Assembly: GCF_025642135.1 (NCBI RefSeq)
Contig: NZ_CP106793.1
Span: 5,114,001 to 5,178,000, forward strand
DNA from: Streptomyces cynarae
Lineage (GTDB): Bacteria > Actinomycetota > Actinomycetes > Streptomycetales > Streptomycetaceae
Length of the DNA stretch: 64,000 bases
Reading direction: 5' to 3'
Below, piece after piece: positions 26,979 through 35,580 of this stretch; position 1 is the first letter of the stretch, and each line of letters opens with the position of its first letter. Under the pieces are notes generated by a model, which made no database searches, had not been told where the DNA came from, and saw only the letters and a list, made by a program, of their open reading frames with translations. Made by a program: the position numbers and the translations under genes.

Positions 26979-27460
26979 GCCGAGTCGGGGCAGTGGGGCC
27001 GGGGGCGGGGTTGGGGGTCGCAGCCGTGGGCAGGGCCTGGGGCATGCGGTTCCGTGTCAGGCAGCGGGGTCCGGGGCCGCGTTCCGGGCAGGGGTGCGGG
27101 GACGGAGTCCCCGGCGGAGTCCGGGGCGCGGCGCCGAGTAGGGGCAGTGGGGCCGGGGGCGGGTTGGGGGTCGCAGCCGTGGGCAGGGCCTGGGGCATGC
27201 GGTGCGGGGTCAGGCAGCGGGGTCTGGGGCCGCGTTCCGGGCAGGGGCCCTGGGGACGCAGTCCCTGGCAGGGGTCCGGGGACGCAGTCCCCGGCGGGGA
27301 GTTGGAGGCGCGGCGCCGAGTCGGGCAGTGGGGTCCGGGTGTGGGTTGGGTGCGCAGCCGCGGGCGGGGCCTTGGGACGCGGAACCAGGTCGGGCAGCGG
27401 GGGCCAGGGGACGCAGTCCCCGGCGGGGGAGTCCGGGGCGGAGCCCCCGGGGAGGGGACG
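26979..27460. repeat. Three degenerate tandem repeats, G-rich
   Basis: Units begin with GCCGAGT at 26979, 27133 and 27315 (spacing 154 and 182 bp). They share GGGGCAGTGGGG-type, GTCGCAGCCGTGGGCAGGGC and GGACGCAGTCCC-like blocks. Many GGGG runs in close spacing could form G-quadruplexes on the plus strand. Confidence 0.7.
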
Positions 27461-27468
27461 GGTAAGGG

Positions 27469-27502
27469 CGGCGGTGCGGCACCGTCCGGTGCCGCACCGC
27501 CG
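27469..27502 (-). terminator. Strong stem-loop terminator after sensor kinase 1
   Basis: A perfect 14-bp stem (CGGCGGTGCGGCAC / GTGCCGCACCGCCG) with a 6-base loop starts 7 bp after the kinase gene's end. It should separate kinase and regulator transcription. Confidence 0.8.
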
Positions 27503-27508
27503 GGGGCC

Positions 27509-28858
27509 CTACGCCCGCCAGGGCAACTCCGCGGTGATCCGCGTAGGCCCCCCGACCGGCGAATCCACCACCAGCACGCCGTCCACCGCATCGAGCCGCC
27601 CCGCCAGCCCTGCCAGCCCCGACCCGCCGGAGGCGTCGGCACCCCCGGCCCCGTCGTCGGACACCTGCAGCAGCAGCCGGTCCTCCGCCCGCCACACGTC
27701 CACCGTCGCCCGCGTCGCCCGCGCATGCTTGCTGACGTTCTGCAGCAGCTCCGACACCGTGAAGTAGGCGATCCCCTCGATCGCCGCCGCCGGCCGCGAC
27801 GGCAGGTCCACCTCCACCTCCACCGGCACGGCGCACCGCGAGGCCACCGCCGACAGCGCGGCATCCAGGCCGCGGTCGGTGAGGACCGCCGGATGGATCC
27901 CACGGGCCAGGTCCCGCAACTCCTGCAGCGCCGTCTTCACCTCGCCGTGCGCGTCCTCCACCATCCGCGCCGCCGCCTGCGGATCCTCCGTGAGCTTCTC
28001 CTTCGCCAGCCCCAGATCCATGGCCAACGCCACCAGCCGTGCCTGCGCCCCGTCGTGCAGGTCCCGCTCGATGCGCCGCAGATCCGCCGCCGCCGTGTCC
28101 ACCACCGCCCCGCGGTCCGACTCCAGCTCCACCACCCGGGTCGCCAACCGCGACGGCCCCAGCAGCCCGTGCACCAGCAGCCGGTCCACGGTCGTCAGCC
28201 CCCGGACGATCCAGGGCGTGGCCAGTGTGATCAGCAGCCCGATCAGCGCGGTCACCGTGATCTCGAACGGGCTGTCGAGGTACACGTGGTGCGTCTCGTC
28301 GCCGTACAGCTGGATCCCGGCCTGACCGACGTACATCGGGAACACCCAGAACCACAGCGGATACGTCAGCAGCGCCCACCCGCACGTCCAGAAACTCACC
28401 CCCACCGAGAACGAGAACACCGCCCACGGGAAATGCAGCACCGTGTACAGCATGTGACGCCACGACGTCCCGCTCTTGAGCATCGCCCCCATCCACGCCA
28501 TCGCCCCGCGCCCGTTCGTCCGCAGCGGCTCCGGAGCGGCCACCTCCAGCCCCAGCAGCCCCCGCGCCCTGGCCCGCTCCAGCGCCCCGAACCCGCGGCA
28601 CCCGGCGAGCGCCGCCGCGAGCACGGGGATGCCCAGGAACGTCACCAGCAGCCCGGCCCCGATCGAGAACATCGTGACGCCGTACGTGAACATCGCGATC
28701 CCGATCGGCAGGTTCAGCAGCAGGTAACAGAACTCGCCCCAACTGCGCGCCTCGATCGGCGCCCGCAGCGCCACCGGAAGCCGGTGCGGCCGCCCCCCGG
28801 CGCCCTGGGATCCAGGGCCGCCCCACTCTCCGTACCCCTGCCCGTACTGCGTGGCCAT
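27509..28858 (-). CDS. Sensor histidine kinase 1 (HisKA_3 type)
   Basis: The protein has 449 aa. A short Gly/Gln-rich N-terminus precedes a membrane sensor region with about four to five hydrophobic segments (about 50-240). The DHp region follows, with phospho-acceptor His in RIERDLHDGAQARL. The HATPase_c domain has N-box SELLQNVSKHA and G-box SDDGAGG, then GSGLAGLAGRLDA. These are typical of NarX/DesK-like kinases that partner LuxR-type regulators. ATG 28858 gives the natural N-terminus. It is paralogous to the kinase encoded immediately upstream. Confidence 0.92.
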   Translation of the reverse strand: MATQYGQGYGEWGGPGSQGAGGRPHRLPVALRAPIEARSWGEFCYLLLNLPIGIAMFTYGVTMFSIGAGLLVTFLGIPVLAAALAGCRGFGALERARARGLLGLEVAAPEPLRTNGRGAMAWMGAMLKSGTSWRHMLYTVLHFPWAVFSFSVGVSFWTCGWALLTYPLWFWVFPMYVGQAGIQLYGDETHHVYLDSPFEITVTALIGLLITLATPWIVRGLTTVDRLLVHGLLGPSRLATRVVELESDRGAVVDTAAADLRRIERDLHDGAQARLVALAMDLGLAKEKLTEDPQAAARMVEDAHGEVKTALQELRDLARGIHPAVLTDRGLDAALSAVASRCAVPVEVEVDLPSRPAAAIEGIAYFTVSELLQNVSKHARATRATVDVWRAEDRLLLQVSDDGAGGADASGGSGLAGLAGRLDAVDGVLVVDSPVGGPTRITAELPWRA

Positions 28859-28998
28859 CGGCTCGTCCGTTCTGCTAGTCGTCCACCCCGGTTCGTGTCT
28901 CCACTCTGCTGTGCCCGCGCCCGCCCGGCCATGCAGCGCGTCGGCGTCTTCAACCGGGGGTTTTCCCCACCCCGGACACGCCTCGGGACGTCTCTCCG

Positions 28999-30195
28999 CT
29001 ACCTCCGCCGCCGTCCCTCGTCCCCGCGGTCCCGCCACGGCAGCTCCGCCGTGATCGTCGTCGGACCGCCCACCGGCGAGTCGACGACGAACAGCCCGTC
29101 GACCGCGTCCAGCCGCTCCGCGAGCCCCGCCATGCCCGTGCCGCCGTCGAGGTGCGCGCCCCCGCGGCCGTCGTCCGACACCTGGATGAGCAGCCGTTCG
29201 TCCGCCCGCCAGACCTCCACGGAGGCGGACCTGGCCCGGCTGTGCTTGCTGATGTTCTGCAGAAGCTCGGAGACCGTGAAGTAGGCGATGCCCTCGATCG
29301 CCGCGGCCGGTCTCGCACCGAGGTCCACGGTGACCTTCACCGGCACCGTGCAGCGCGTGGCGACCGCCGACAGCGCGGCGTCGAGGCCGCGGTCGGTGAG
29401 GACCGCCGGATGGATGCCGCGGGCGAGGTCCCGCAGCTCCTGCAGCGCCAGCTTCACCTCGCCATGCGCCTCGTCGACCATCGCCGCCGCCGAGTCCGGG
29501 TCCTCGAGCAGCTTCTCCTTGGCGAGGCCGAGCCCCATCGCCAGGTTCACCAGGCGCGCCTGCGCTCCGTCGTGCAGATCGCGCTCGATGCGCCGCAGAT
29601 CGGCCGCCGCCGTGTCCACCACCACCCCGCGGTCGGACTCCAGTTCGGCGATACGCCGCTCCAGCTCGTCGGAGGGGGACAGCAGACCGCGCACCATCGC
29701 CCGGTCCACATTGCTGAGCCCCCGCGCGAGCAACGGCAGAACCGGCCACAGTACGAACAGCGACATGAACGTCACCGTGAAGCTCAGGATCCCCCAGGGC
29801 AGCCGGACGAAGTCGTAGAGGAGAGTCCGCCAGCCCACCGGGTCCTTCAGGGTCATCGACAGCCACTGCACCATCCCGCCGCTCTTGCGCAGCGTCAGCG
29901 GAGTCGGCTCCTCCACCCGCACCCCGAGCAGCGCCCTGGCCCGCGCCCGCTCCAGCTTGCCCAGCTGCCGCGCGCCCAGCAGGCCGGCCGCGAGCAGCGG
30001 GACACCGATCACGGTCACCGTCAGCGCCCCTCCTGTGGACAGCACCGTGACCACGTAGGTGAACCCGATCAGCGACATCGGCAGGTTCGCCAGCAGATGC
30101 GCGATCTCCCGCCAGGTGTCCCCGTCGAGGGCCAGGCGCACGGGCGGCGGCTGCTCGCCGCCGAGCAGGCCCTGGCTCTTACTGCGTTCGTTCAT
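28999..30195 (-). CDS. Sensor histidine kinase 2, paralogue of kinase 1
   Basis: The protein has 398 aa and the same layout as kinase 1: a membrane sensor region (about 35-200), phospho-acceptor His in RIERDLHDGAQARL, N-box SELLQNISKHS, and G-boxes SDDGRGG and GTGMAGLAERLDA. The DHp/ATPase halves of the two kinases are very similar, while the sensor halves differ. This indicates tandem duplication and divergence in what is sensed. The ATG at 30195 follows GGTCGGGGGGAC. The gene is divergent from nuoA. Confidence 0.92.
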   Translation of the reverse strand: MNERSKSQGLLGGEQPPPVRLALDGDTWREIAHLLANLPMSLIGFTYVVTVLSTGGALTVTVIGVPLLAAGLLGARQLGKLERARARALLGVRVEEPTPLTLRKSGGMVQWLSMTLKDPVGWRTLLYDFVRLPWGILSFTVTFMSLFVLWPVLPLLARGLSNVDRAMVRGLLSPSDELERRIAELESDRGVVVDTAAADLRRIERDLHDGAQARLVNLAMGLGLAKEKLLEDPDSAAAMVDEAHGEVKLALQELRDLARGIHPAVLTDRGLDAALSAVATRCTVPVKVTVDLGARPAAAIEGIAYFTVSELLQNISKHSRARSASVEVWRADERLLIQVSDDGRGGAHLDGGTGMAGLAERLDAVDGLFVVDSPVGGPTTITAELPWRDRGDEGRRRR

Positions 30196-30226
30196 GTCCC
30201 CCCGACCTCATTCGTTCATGGCCCCA

Positions 30227-30258
30227 GCCAGCCAGCCAGCCAGCCGGCCGGCCGGCCA
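30227..30258. repeat. Tetranucleotide tract (AGCC)n(GGCC)n
   Basis: About five AGCC units run into about three GGCC units in the 342-bp region between kinase 2 and nuoA. The rest of this intergenic region must hold both divergent promoters; I saw no clear consensus match. Confidence 0.7.
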
Positions 30259-30537
30259 GTCAGCCTGCCCCGCCCCGCGTCGCCGCACCATGGGGCCGAC
30301 CGCCATGCCTGCCTCGGGGTGTCCCCACCCCCGTCGATCCGGCCGGCGCGAGAGGTGATCCGAGCCGTGCCAGGGGTACGTGATGCGAGCCGTACGGCGA
30401 GTGAGGCGCGTACCAGGGCATCTCGAGGTGCGACGGGCTGCTTACCCTCTCTTTAGCAGGGCCTAGACTCCCGTGCGTACAGATCGTCGAATCACAGCAT
30501 TCACCAGGGTCACGAGGTCAGGGAGCGAGGGGCTGAC

Positions 30538-30939
30538 GTGCCGCATCCGACCGCCGTCGCTGTCGTGGCGGCGGACTACTTCCAGTCCTACTCCGTCGTC
30601 GGGCTGCTCGCCGTCGTCGGCGTGCTCTTCGTCGCCGTCGCCTTCGGCGCGGGCCGGCTGCTGCGCCCCGTCGTGCCCACGCCTGAGAAGCTGCTGACGT
30701 ACGAGTGCGGCGTCGACCCCGTCGGCGAGGGCTGGGCCCACACGCAGGTCCGCTACTACGTCTACGCGTTCCTGTACGTGATCTTCGCGGTGGACTCGAT
30801 CTTCCTCTTCCCGTGGGCCACGGTCTTCGCCGATCCGCGGTACGGGGCGACCACCCTCGTGGAGATGTTCGTCTTCCTCGGCTTCCTGGCCGTGGGACTG
30901 CTCTATGCGTACAAGAAGGGGGTCCTGACATGGACGTGA
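30538..30939 (+). CDS. nuoA: NADH-quinone oxidoreductase subunit A
   Basis: This small membrane subunit (133 aa) of Complex I has three hydrophobic segments (about 15-35, 75-95, 105-125). Between the first two lies the family loop with [12 protein letters not shown] and the quinone-proximal Cys. The GTG start at 30538 has GGGAGCGAGG upstream. It overlaps nuoB by 10 bp and opens a ten-gene cluster. Confidence 0.95.
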   Translation: MPHPTAVAVVAADYFQSYSVVGLLAVVGVLFVAVAFGAGRLLRPVVPTPEKLLTYECGVDPVGEGWAHTQVRYYVYAFLYVIFAVDSIFLFPWATVFADPRYGATTLVEMFVFLGFLAVGLLYAYKKGVLTWT

Positions 30940-31571
30940 ACCCCTCGACGACCGAGGCCACCGAATCCACCGAGGCCACCGGCCCTGTGCTGCTTCCGGA
31001 GCCCAAGAGGCTGGGCGCACTGGCCCGCCTCGCTCCCGAGCCGATGAAGGTGATCCTGAACTGGGGACGCCGCTACTCGCTCTGGGTCTTCAACTTCGGC
31101 CTCGCCTGCTGCGCGATCGAGTTCATCGCCGCGTCCATGGCCCGCCACGACTTCATCCGCCTCGGAGTCATCCCGTTCGCGCCGGGCCCGCGCCAGGCCG
31201 ACCTGATGGTGGTGTCCGGCACGGTCACGGACAAGATGGCCCCGGCCGTCAAACGCCTTTACGAGCAGATGCCCGAGCCGAAGTACGTCATCTCCTTCGG
31301 CGCGTGCTCGAACTGCGGCGGCCCGTACTGGGACTCCTACTCCGTCACCAAGGGCGTCGACCAGATCATCCCGGTGGACGTGTACGTCCCCGGCTGCCCC
31401 CCGCGTCCCGAGGCGCTGCTCCAGGGCATCCTCAAGCTCCAGGAGAAGATCGCGCGCGAGTCGCTGGGGGAGCGGTACGGCTCCTCGCGGCCGTCCACCG
31501 CGGCCCTGCAGAGCGGCCTGGTCCAGCCGCCGTCCTCGGCCCCCGGACCGGATCAGCGGGAGGGGCGATGA
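30930..31571 (+). CDS. nuoB: NADH-quinone oxidoreductase subunit B
   Basis: This peripheral subunit (213 aa) carries cluster N2. All four ligands are visible: the CC pair in GLACCAIEF, Cys in FGACSNCGG and Cys in [11 protein letters not shown]. An acidic N-terminal extension (about 1-30) and a C-terminal tail of about 35 residues are longer than in E. coli. ATG 30930 lies within the end of nuoA. Intact N2 ligands argue for a functional redox module despite the missing nuoDEFG. Confidence 0.95.
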   Translation: MDVNPSTTEATESTEATGPVLLPEPKRLGALARLAPEPMKVILNWGRRYSLWVFNFGLACCAIEFIAASMARHDFIRLGVIPFAPGPRQADLMVVSGTVTDKMAPAVKRLYEQMPEPKYVISFGACSNCGGPYWDSYSVTKGVDQIIPVDVYVPGCPPRPEALLQGILKLQEKIARESLGERYGSSRPSTAALQSGLVQPPSSAPGPDQREGR

Positions 31572-32980
31572 CCGCCGTCGGCTGGCTGCCCGCGTCCGCC
31601 GAGGATCTCTTCGGCCCTGAGGCCACGGCCGAGGAGTCGTACGAGGTCCTGACCGTCGACGTGACCCCGACGGGCTGGACCGAGGCGCTCCGGGTCGCGC
31701 GCGACGAGCTGGGCTGCACGTACTTCGACTGGTTGAGCGCGGTCGACGAACCGGGCACGGGCCTGCGCGTCTCTGCCCACGTGGTGGCCCTTTCCCCGGT
31801 CCGCCGCCTCCTCGTCCGTACGACCGTTCCGCACGAGGCCCCGGTCCTGCCCTCCGCCGTGGACGTCTACGCGGGCGCCGCCTGGCACGAACGCGAGACC
31901 CACGAGATGTTCGGCATCACCTTCGAGGGCCACCCGGCGCTGGACCACCTGCTCCTGCCCGAGGGCTTCGAAGGCCACCCGCTGCGCAAGGACTTCGTGC
32001 TGGCGGCCCGGGTCGCCAAGGCATGGCCCGGTGCAAAGGAACCGGGCGAGTCCGACCATGGTGGCCCCAAGCGCCGCCAGATGCTGCCCCCGGGCGTCCC
32101 CGACCCGAACGAGTGGGGCCCCCTCAAGGGCCAGCTTCCCCGGCCCCCGCCCGCCCGGCCCGAGCCGCAGGCCGAGCGGCGGGCGAACGCCCCGTACGCC
32201 GCACCCGCACGGCAGCGGAGGGCTCCGCGAGCCAGGCACCCGCCGCAGGCGAGCCCACGGAGACGGCAGCGCCACCGCGGCGTGCCCGCAGCGTGTCGCA
32301 GGGTTCGGCCTCGCAGCGTGCCGCTGAGGACACGGCACCGACGGCTCCGGGCGCTCCACGGCGTGCCCGCAGCGCGTCGCAGGGCTCGGCCTCGCAGCGT
32401 GCCGCTGAGGACACGGCACCGACGGCTCCGGGCGCTCCACGGCGTGCCCGCAGCGCGTCGCAGGGCTCGGCCTCGCAACGGGCCGAGGGCGGTGCCGAGC
32501 CGACGGCTCCCTCCGCTGGGCCGCGCCGTGCGCGGAGTGCCTCCGAGGGTTCGGCTTCCCAGCGCGCCGAGGCCCCGGCAGCCGAGGGCACGCCCCGGAG
32601 GCCCGCCCCCGCCCCCGCAGCTCGGACGCCCCTGGCACCACGCCCGCCCGGCCTTCGACGAGCCGGAGCCCGCCGCCCCGGAGCATCCGGAGAAGCCCGC
32701 GACCGAACCGGAGAAGCCCGCGGCCGGACCGGCGAAGCCCGCGGCCGGACCGGCGAAGCCCGCGGCCGGACCGGCGAAGCCCGCGGCCGAACCCGCGAGC
32801 CCCGCGCCCCAAGCCGCGGAAGCCGACACCGCTCCCGCGGCGGAGCCCGGCGCGGGCGGCGGCGAAGCCCACGGTGGCGAAGCCCGTCCCGACGACACCC
32901 GGCCCGGCGGCGCGCAGCAGCCCCCGAAGTCCCCGAACAAGTCCCCGAACCCAGAAGACCCCCCAGGAGGCACGCAGTGA
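31568..32980 (+). CDS. nuoC: NADH-quinone oxidoreductase subunit C with long disordered tail (apparent frameshifts)
   Basis: The N-terminal 30-kDa subunit domain (about 1-165) is intact, with family signature [19 protein letters not shown] and HPLRKDF. Behind it runs a long Arg/Ser/Ala- and then Pro/Lys/Glu-rich tail. The natural tail ([19 protein letters not shown] repeats) is in the -1 frame from C5 32144-32148. The original frame returns if C5 32606-32610 and C5 32612-32616 each lack one base. The ORF stays open, so gene callers would miss this. The stop overlaps the nuoH start by 4 bp. No NuoD domain is fused or follows. Confidence 0.85.
   Translation: MTAVGWLPASAEDLFGPEATAEESYEVLTVDVTPTGWTEALRVARDELGCTYFDWLSAVDEPGTGLRVSAHVVALSPVRRLLVRTTVPHEAPVLPSAVDVYAGAAWHERETHEMFGITFEGHPALDHLLLPEGFEGHPLRKDFVLAARVAKAWPGAKEPGESDHGGPKRRQMLPPGVPDPNEWGPLKGQLPRPPPARPEPQAERRANAPYAAPARQRRAPRARHPPQASPRRRQRHRGVPAACRRVRPRSVPLRTRHRRLRALHGVPAARRRARPRSVPLRTRHRRLRALHGVPAARRRARPRNGPRAVPSRRLPPLGRAVRGVPPRVRLPSAPRPRQPRARPGGPPPPPQLGRPWHHARPAFDEPEPAAPEHPEKPATEPEKPAAGPAKPAAGPAKPAAGPAKPAAEPASPAPQAAEADTAPAAEPGAGGGEAHGGEARPDDTRPGGAQQPPKSPNKSPNPEDPPGGTQ
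32281..32477 (+). repeat. 81-bp tandem repeat in the nuoC tail
   Basis: Units start at 32281 and 32362, with a partial third at 32443. The first two are nearly identical over 81 bp (27 codons). In the probable true frame they encode [15 protein letters not shown] followed by a Glu/Asp/Thr/Pro spacer. Confidence 0.85.
32713..32796 (+). repeat. 21-bp tandem repeat (four units) in the nuoC tail
   Basis: Units begin at 32713, 32734, 32755 and 32776 and encode heptads of the PAKPAAG type. They are nearly exact copies, so the tract is likely to vary in length between strains. Confidence 0.85.
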
Positions 32981-33945
32981 ACGGCGCTCTCGACGTCGGC
33001 CTGCGACTCCTCGTCGTGTTCGTCGTCTTCCTCACCTTCCCCCTGATCGTCGGCCAGACCGAACACAAGGTCATGGCCCATATGCAAGGCCGCCTCGGCC
33101 CCATGTACGCGGGCGGCTTCCACGGCTGGGCCCAGCTCGTCGCCGACGGCGTGAAGTTCGCGCAGAAGGAGGACGTCGTCCCGGCGGGCGCGGACCGCCG
33201 TATCTTCCAGATGGCCCCCGCCGTGGCCCTGCTGCCGTACCTCCTCGTCCTCCTCGCCATCCCGATCGGCCCGAGCGAGGGCGCCGTCGGCCAGGTCGTC
33301 GACGCGGGCATCTTCTTCGTCCTCGCCGTCATGGGCGTCGGCGTCCTCGGCTCCCTCATGGCGGGGTGGGCCTCCGCCAACAAGTTCTCCCTCCTCGGCG
33401 GCCTCCGCACCGCCGCCCAGCTCCTCGCCTACGAACTCCCCATGCTGCTCGCCGCCGCCTCGGTGGCCATGGCGGCGGGCACCGTCTCGCTCCCCGGCAT
33501 CCTCGACGCCTTCCACTGGTGGTGGCTGCCCTGGCAGATCGTCGGCGCGATCGTCTTCTTCGTCGCCGGCCTCGCCGAGCTGCAACGCCCGCCCTTCGAC
33601 ATGCCCGTCGCCGACTCGGAGATCATCTTCGGTGCGTACACCGAGTACACCGGCCTCCGTTTCGCCCTGTTCCTGCTCGCCGAGTACGCCGGGATCATCG
33701 TCCTGTGCGGACTGACCACCGTCCTCTTCCTGGGCGGCTGGCACGGCCCATGGGGCGCCGACGGCCTCGGCTGGGTCTGGACGCTGCTGAAGACCGCGAT
33801 CCTCGCCTTCGTGGTCATCTGGCTGCGCGTCACCTACCCCCGGCTGCGCGAGGACCAGCTCCAGAAGCTCTCCTGGACCCTTCTCATCCCCCTGTCCCTC
33901 GCCCAGATCGCCCTCACCGGCATCGTCAAGGTGGTGATCTCCTAG
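32977..33945 (+). CDS. nuoH: NADH-quinone oxidoreductase subunit H
   Basis: This membrane subunit (322 aa) forms part of the quinone channel and proton path. About eight hydrophobic segments are present, with conserved [15 protein letters not shown] near the N-terminus, [10 protein letters not shown], and [24 protein letters not shown] (about 204-227) with the acidic residues of the family. The GTG at 32977 overlaps the nuoC stop (GTGA) and has GGAGG upstream. It follows nuoC directly, so nuoD,E,F,G are absent at the expected position. Confidence 0.95.
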   Translation: MNGALDVGLRLLVVFVVFLTFPLIVGQTEHKVMAHMQGRLGPMYAGGFHGWAQLVADGVKFAQKEDVVPAGADRRIFQMAPAVALLPYLLVLLAIPIGPSEGAVGQVVDAGIFFVLAVMGVGVLGSLMAGWASANKFSLLGGLRTAAQLLAYELPMLLAAASVAMAAGTVSLPGILDAFHWWWLPWQIVGAIVFFVAGLAELQRPPFDMPVADSEIIFGAYTEYTGLRFALFLLAEYAGIIVLCGLTTVLFLGGWHGPWGADGLGWVWTLLKTAILAFVVIWLRVTYPRLREDQLQKLSWTLLIPLSLAQIALTGIVKVVIS

Positions 33946-34586
33946 TGTCCCGCCCGTCGCCCGACCACCGCCCCTCAGCGACGCCCTCCGGGCGGCCCCG
34001 CCTGTCGATCCCCGGCTCCGGTCTCGCCAAGGGCCTGGCGGTCACCCTCCGCACGATGACGAAGAAGTCCGTCACCGAGCAGTACCCCGACGCCCAGCCC
34101 GCGCTCCCGCCCCGCAGCCGCGGTGTCATCGGCCTGTTCGAGGAGAACTGCACGGTCTGCATGCTGTGCGCCCGCGAGTGCCCGGACTGGTGCATCTACA
34201 TCGACTCCCACAAGGAGACGGTCCCGCCCACCGCCCCCGGCGGCCGTGAACGCAGCCGCAACGTCCTGGACCGCTTCGCCATCGACTTCTCCCTCTGCAT
34301 GTACTGCGGTATCTGCATCGAGGTCTGCCCCTTCGACGCACTGTTCTGGTCCCCGGAGTTCGAGTACGCCGAGACCGACATCCGCGACCTCACCCACGAG
34401 CGCGACAAGCTCCGCGAGTGGATGTGGACCGTGCCGGCCCCGCCCGCCCTGGACCCGGGCGCCGAGGAGCCGAAGGAGATGGCGGCAGCCCGCAAGACCG
34501 CCGAGAAGCTGGCCGCCGCGCAGGCCGAGCCCGCAGAGCCCGCAGACCACGAAGAGCCCGCCGAGCCGCAGGGAGGAGAGTCGTGA
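33945..34586 (+). CDS. nuoI: NADH-quinone oxidoreductase subunit I
   Basis: This 213-aa ferredoxin-like subunit carries N6a and N6b. Both [4Fe-4S] motifs are intact: [15 protein letters not shown] (about 67-81) and [16 protein letters not shown] (about 119-134). An N-terminal Pro/Arg extension and an Ala/Glu-rich tail flank the core. The GTG at 33945 overlaps the nuoH stop by one base. This could accept electrons from an external ferredoxin if no NuoEFG is present (inference). Confidence 0.94.
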   Translation: MSRPSPDHRPSATPSGRPRLSIPGSGLAKGLAVTLRTMTKKSVTEQYPDAQPALPPRSRGVIGLFEENCTVCMLCARECPDWCIYIDSHKETVPPTAPGGRERSRNVLDRFAIDFSLCMYCGICIEVCPFDALFWSPEFEYAETDIRDLTHERDKLREWMWTVPAPPALDPGAEEPKEMAAARKTAEKLAAAQAEPAEPADHEEPAEPQGGES

Positions 34587-35215
34587 ACACCCCCTCCGCC
34601 GCGCTGACCACCGCCGCCGCGGCCTCGCACGGCTTCCTCTCCCCGACCGGCGTCGAGATCGCCTTCCTCCTCGTCGGTCTGGTCACCTTCGGCGCCGCCC
34701 TGGTCACCGTCACCACCCGGCAGCTGGTGCACGCCGCCCTGTGGCTCGTGGTCACCCTTGGCGGGCTCGCCGTCGAGTACCTCCTGCTCACCGCCGAGTT
34801 CATCGCCTGGGTGCAGGTCCTCATCTACGTCGGCTCCGTCGTCGTCCTCCTTCTGTTCGGTCTGATGCTCACCAAGGCCCCCATCGGCCGTTCCCCGGAC
34901 GCCGACTCCGGCAACCGGTGGGCCGCCCTCACCGTGGCCGTCGCCGCCGCGGCCGCCCTGGTATGGGTGGTCGTCGACGCCTTCCGCACCACCTGGGTCG
35001 ACCTCGGCGGCGCCGCCTCCGGCTCCACCAAGGTCACCGGCGCGAGCCTCTTCCAGAACTGGGTCCTCCCCTTCGAGGCCCTCTCCGTCCTCCTCCTCGC
35101 CGCACTGGTCGGCGCGATCGTCCTGTCCCGCAAGGCGAAGGCGGACGCGGCGGCCACCCCCGCGAACGCCCCGGCCACCCCGGACACCCGGAGCGAGAAG
35201 GAAGGCGTCCGCTGA
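34583..35215 (+). CDS. nuoJ: NADH-quinone oxidoreductase subunit J
   Basis: The membrane subunit (210 aa) has five hydrophobic segments. The conserved [26 protein letters not shown] (read as positions about 70-96) marks the pi-bulge helix TM3. A longer soluble tail rich in Ala/Lys/Glu ends the protein. The GTG start overlaps the nuoI stop by 4 bp. Confidence 0.93.
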   Translation: MNTPSAALTTAAAASHGFLSPTGVEIAFLLVGLVTFGAALVTVTTRQLVHAALWLVVTLGGLAVEYLLLTAEFIAWVQVLIYVGSVVVLLLFGLMLTKAPIGRSPDADSGNRWAALTVAVAAAAALVWVVVDAFRTTWVDLGGAASGSTKVTGASLFQNWVLPFEALSVLLLAALVGAIVLSRKAKADAAATPANAPATPDTRSEKEGVR

Positions 35216-35580
35216 TGCACCTCGCCTATCCCGCCGTGCTCTCCGCCCTCCTGTTCTGCACGGGCCTGTACGGCGTCCTCGCCCGCCGCAACGCGATCCT
35301 CGTCCTGATGTCGGTCGAGCTGATGCTCAACGCCGTCAACCTCAACCTCGTCGCCTTCGACGTCTGGCTGAGCCGTGCCGCCCGCGAGACGCTGCACTCC
35401 GGACAGGCCCTGACCCTGTTCACCATCGCCATCGCCGCCGCCGAGATCGGCATCGGCCTCGCGATCGTCCTCGCCGTGTACCGCAACCGCGGCACCTCGG
35501 ACATCGACCGGCTCCGCGACACCGCCGAGGGCCACGACGGCGAGACCCCTGCGGCTGAGAAGGCTGAGGCCACCGCGTGA
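35215..35580 (+). CDS. nuoK: NADH-quinone oxidoreductase subunit K
   Basis: The subunit (121 aa) has three transmembrane helices. Conserved Glu residues lie in [14 protein letters not shown] and [13 protein letters not shown], the antiporter-like proton path of NuoK. A C-terminal extension of about 20 residues is acidic. ATG 35215 overlaps the nuoJ stop by one base. Confidence 0.95.
   Translation: MHLAYPAVLSALLFCTGLYGVLARRNAILVLMSVELMLNAVNLNLVAFDVWLSRAARETLHSGQALTLFTIAIAAAEIGIGLAIVLAVYRNRGTSDIDRLRDTAEGHDGETPAAEKAEATA

Larger units (their letters stand above)
26754..27508. other. G-rich non-coding interval with degenerate repeats
   Basis: These 755 bp between kinase 1 and its response regulator carry no credible gene. 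On the plus strand the sequence is dense in runs of four or more G. It includes three degenerate repeat units and ends in a strong terminator hairpin next to the kinase stop. The response regulator promoter should lie at the left end. Confidence 0.65.

Noticed and set aside
32977..33060. Search for a hidden or fused nuoD around the nuoC-nuoH junction
   Set aside because: No 49-kDa subunit motifs were found in any frame from 31568 to 33945. The absence is real, not an artefact of the nuoC frameshifts.
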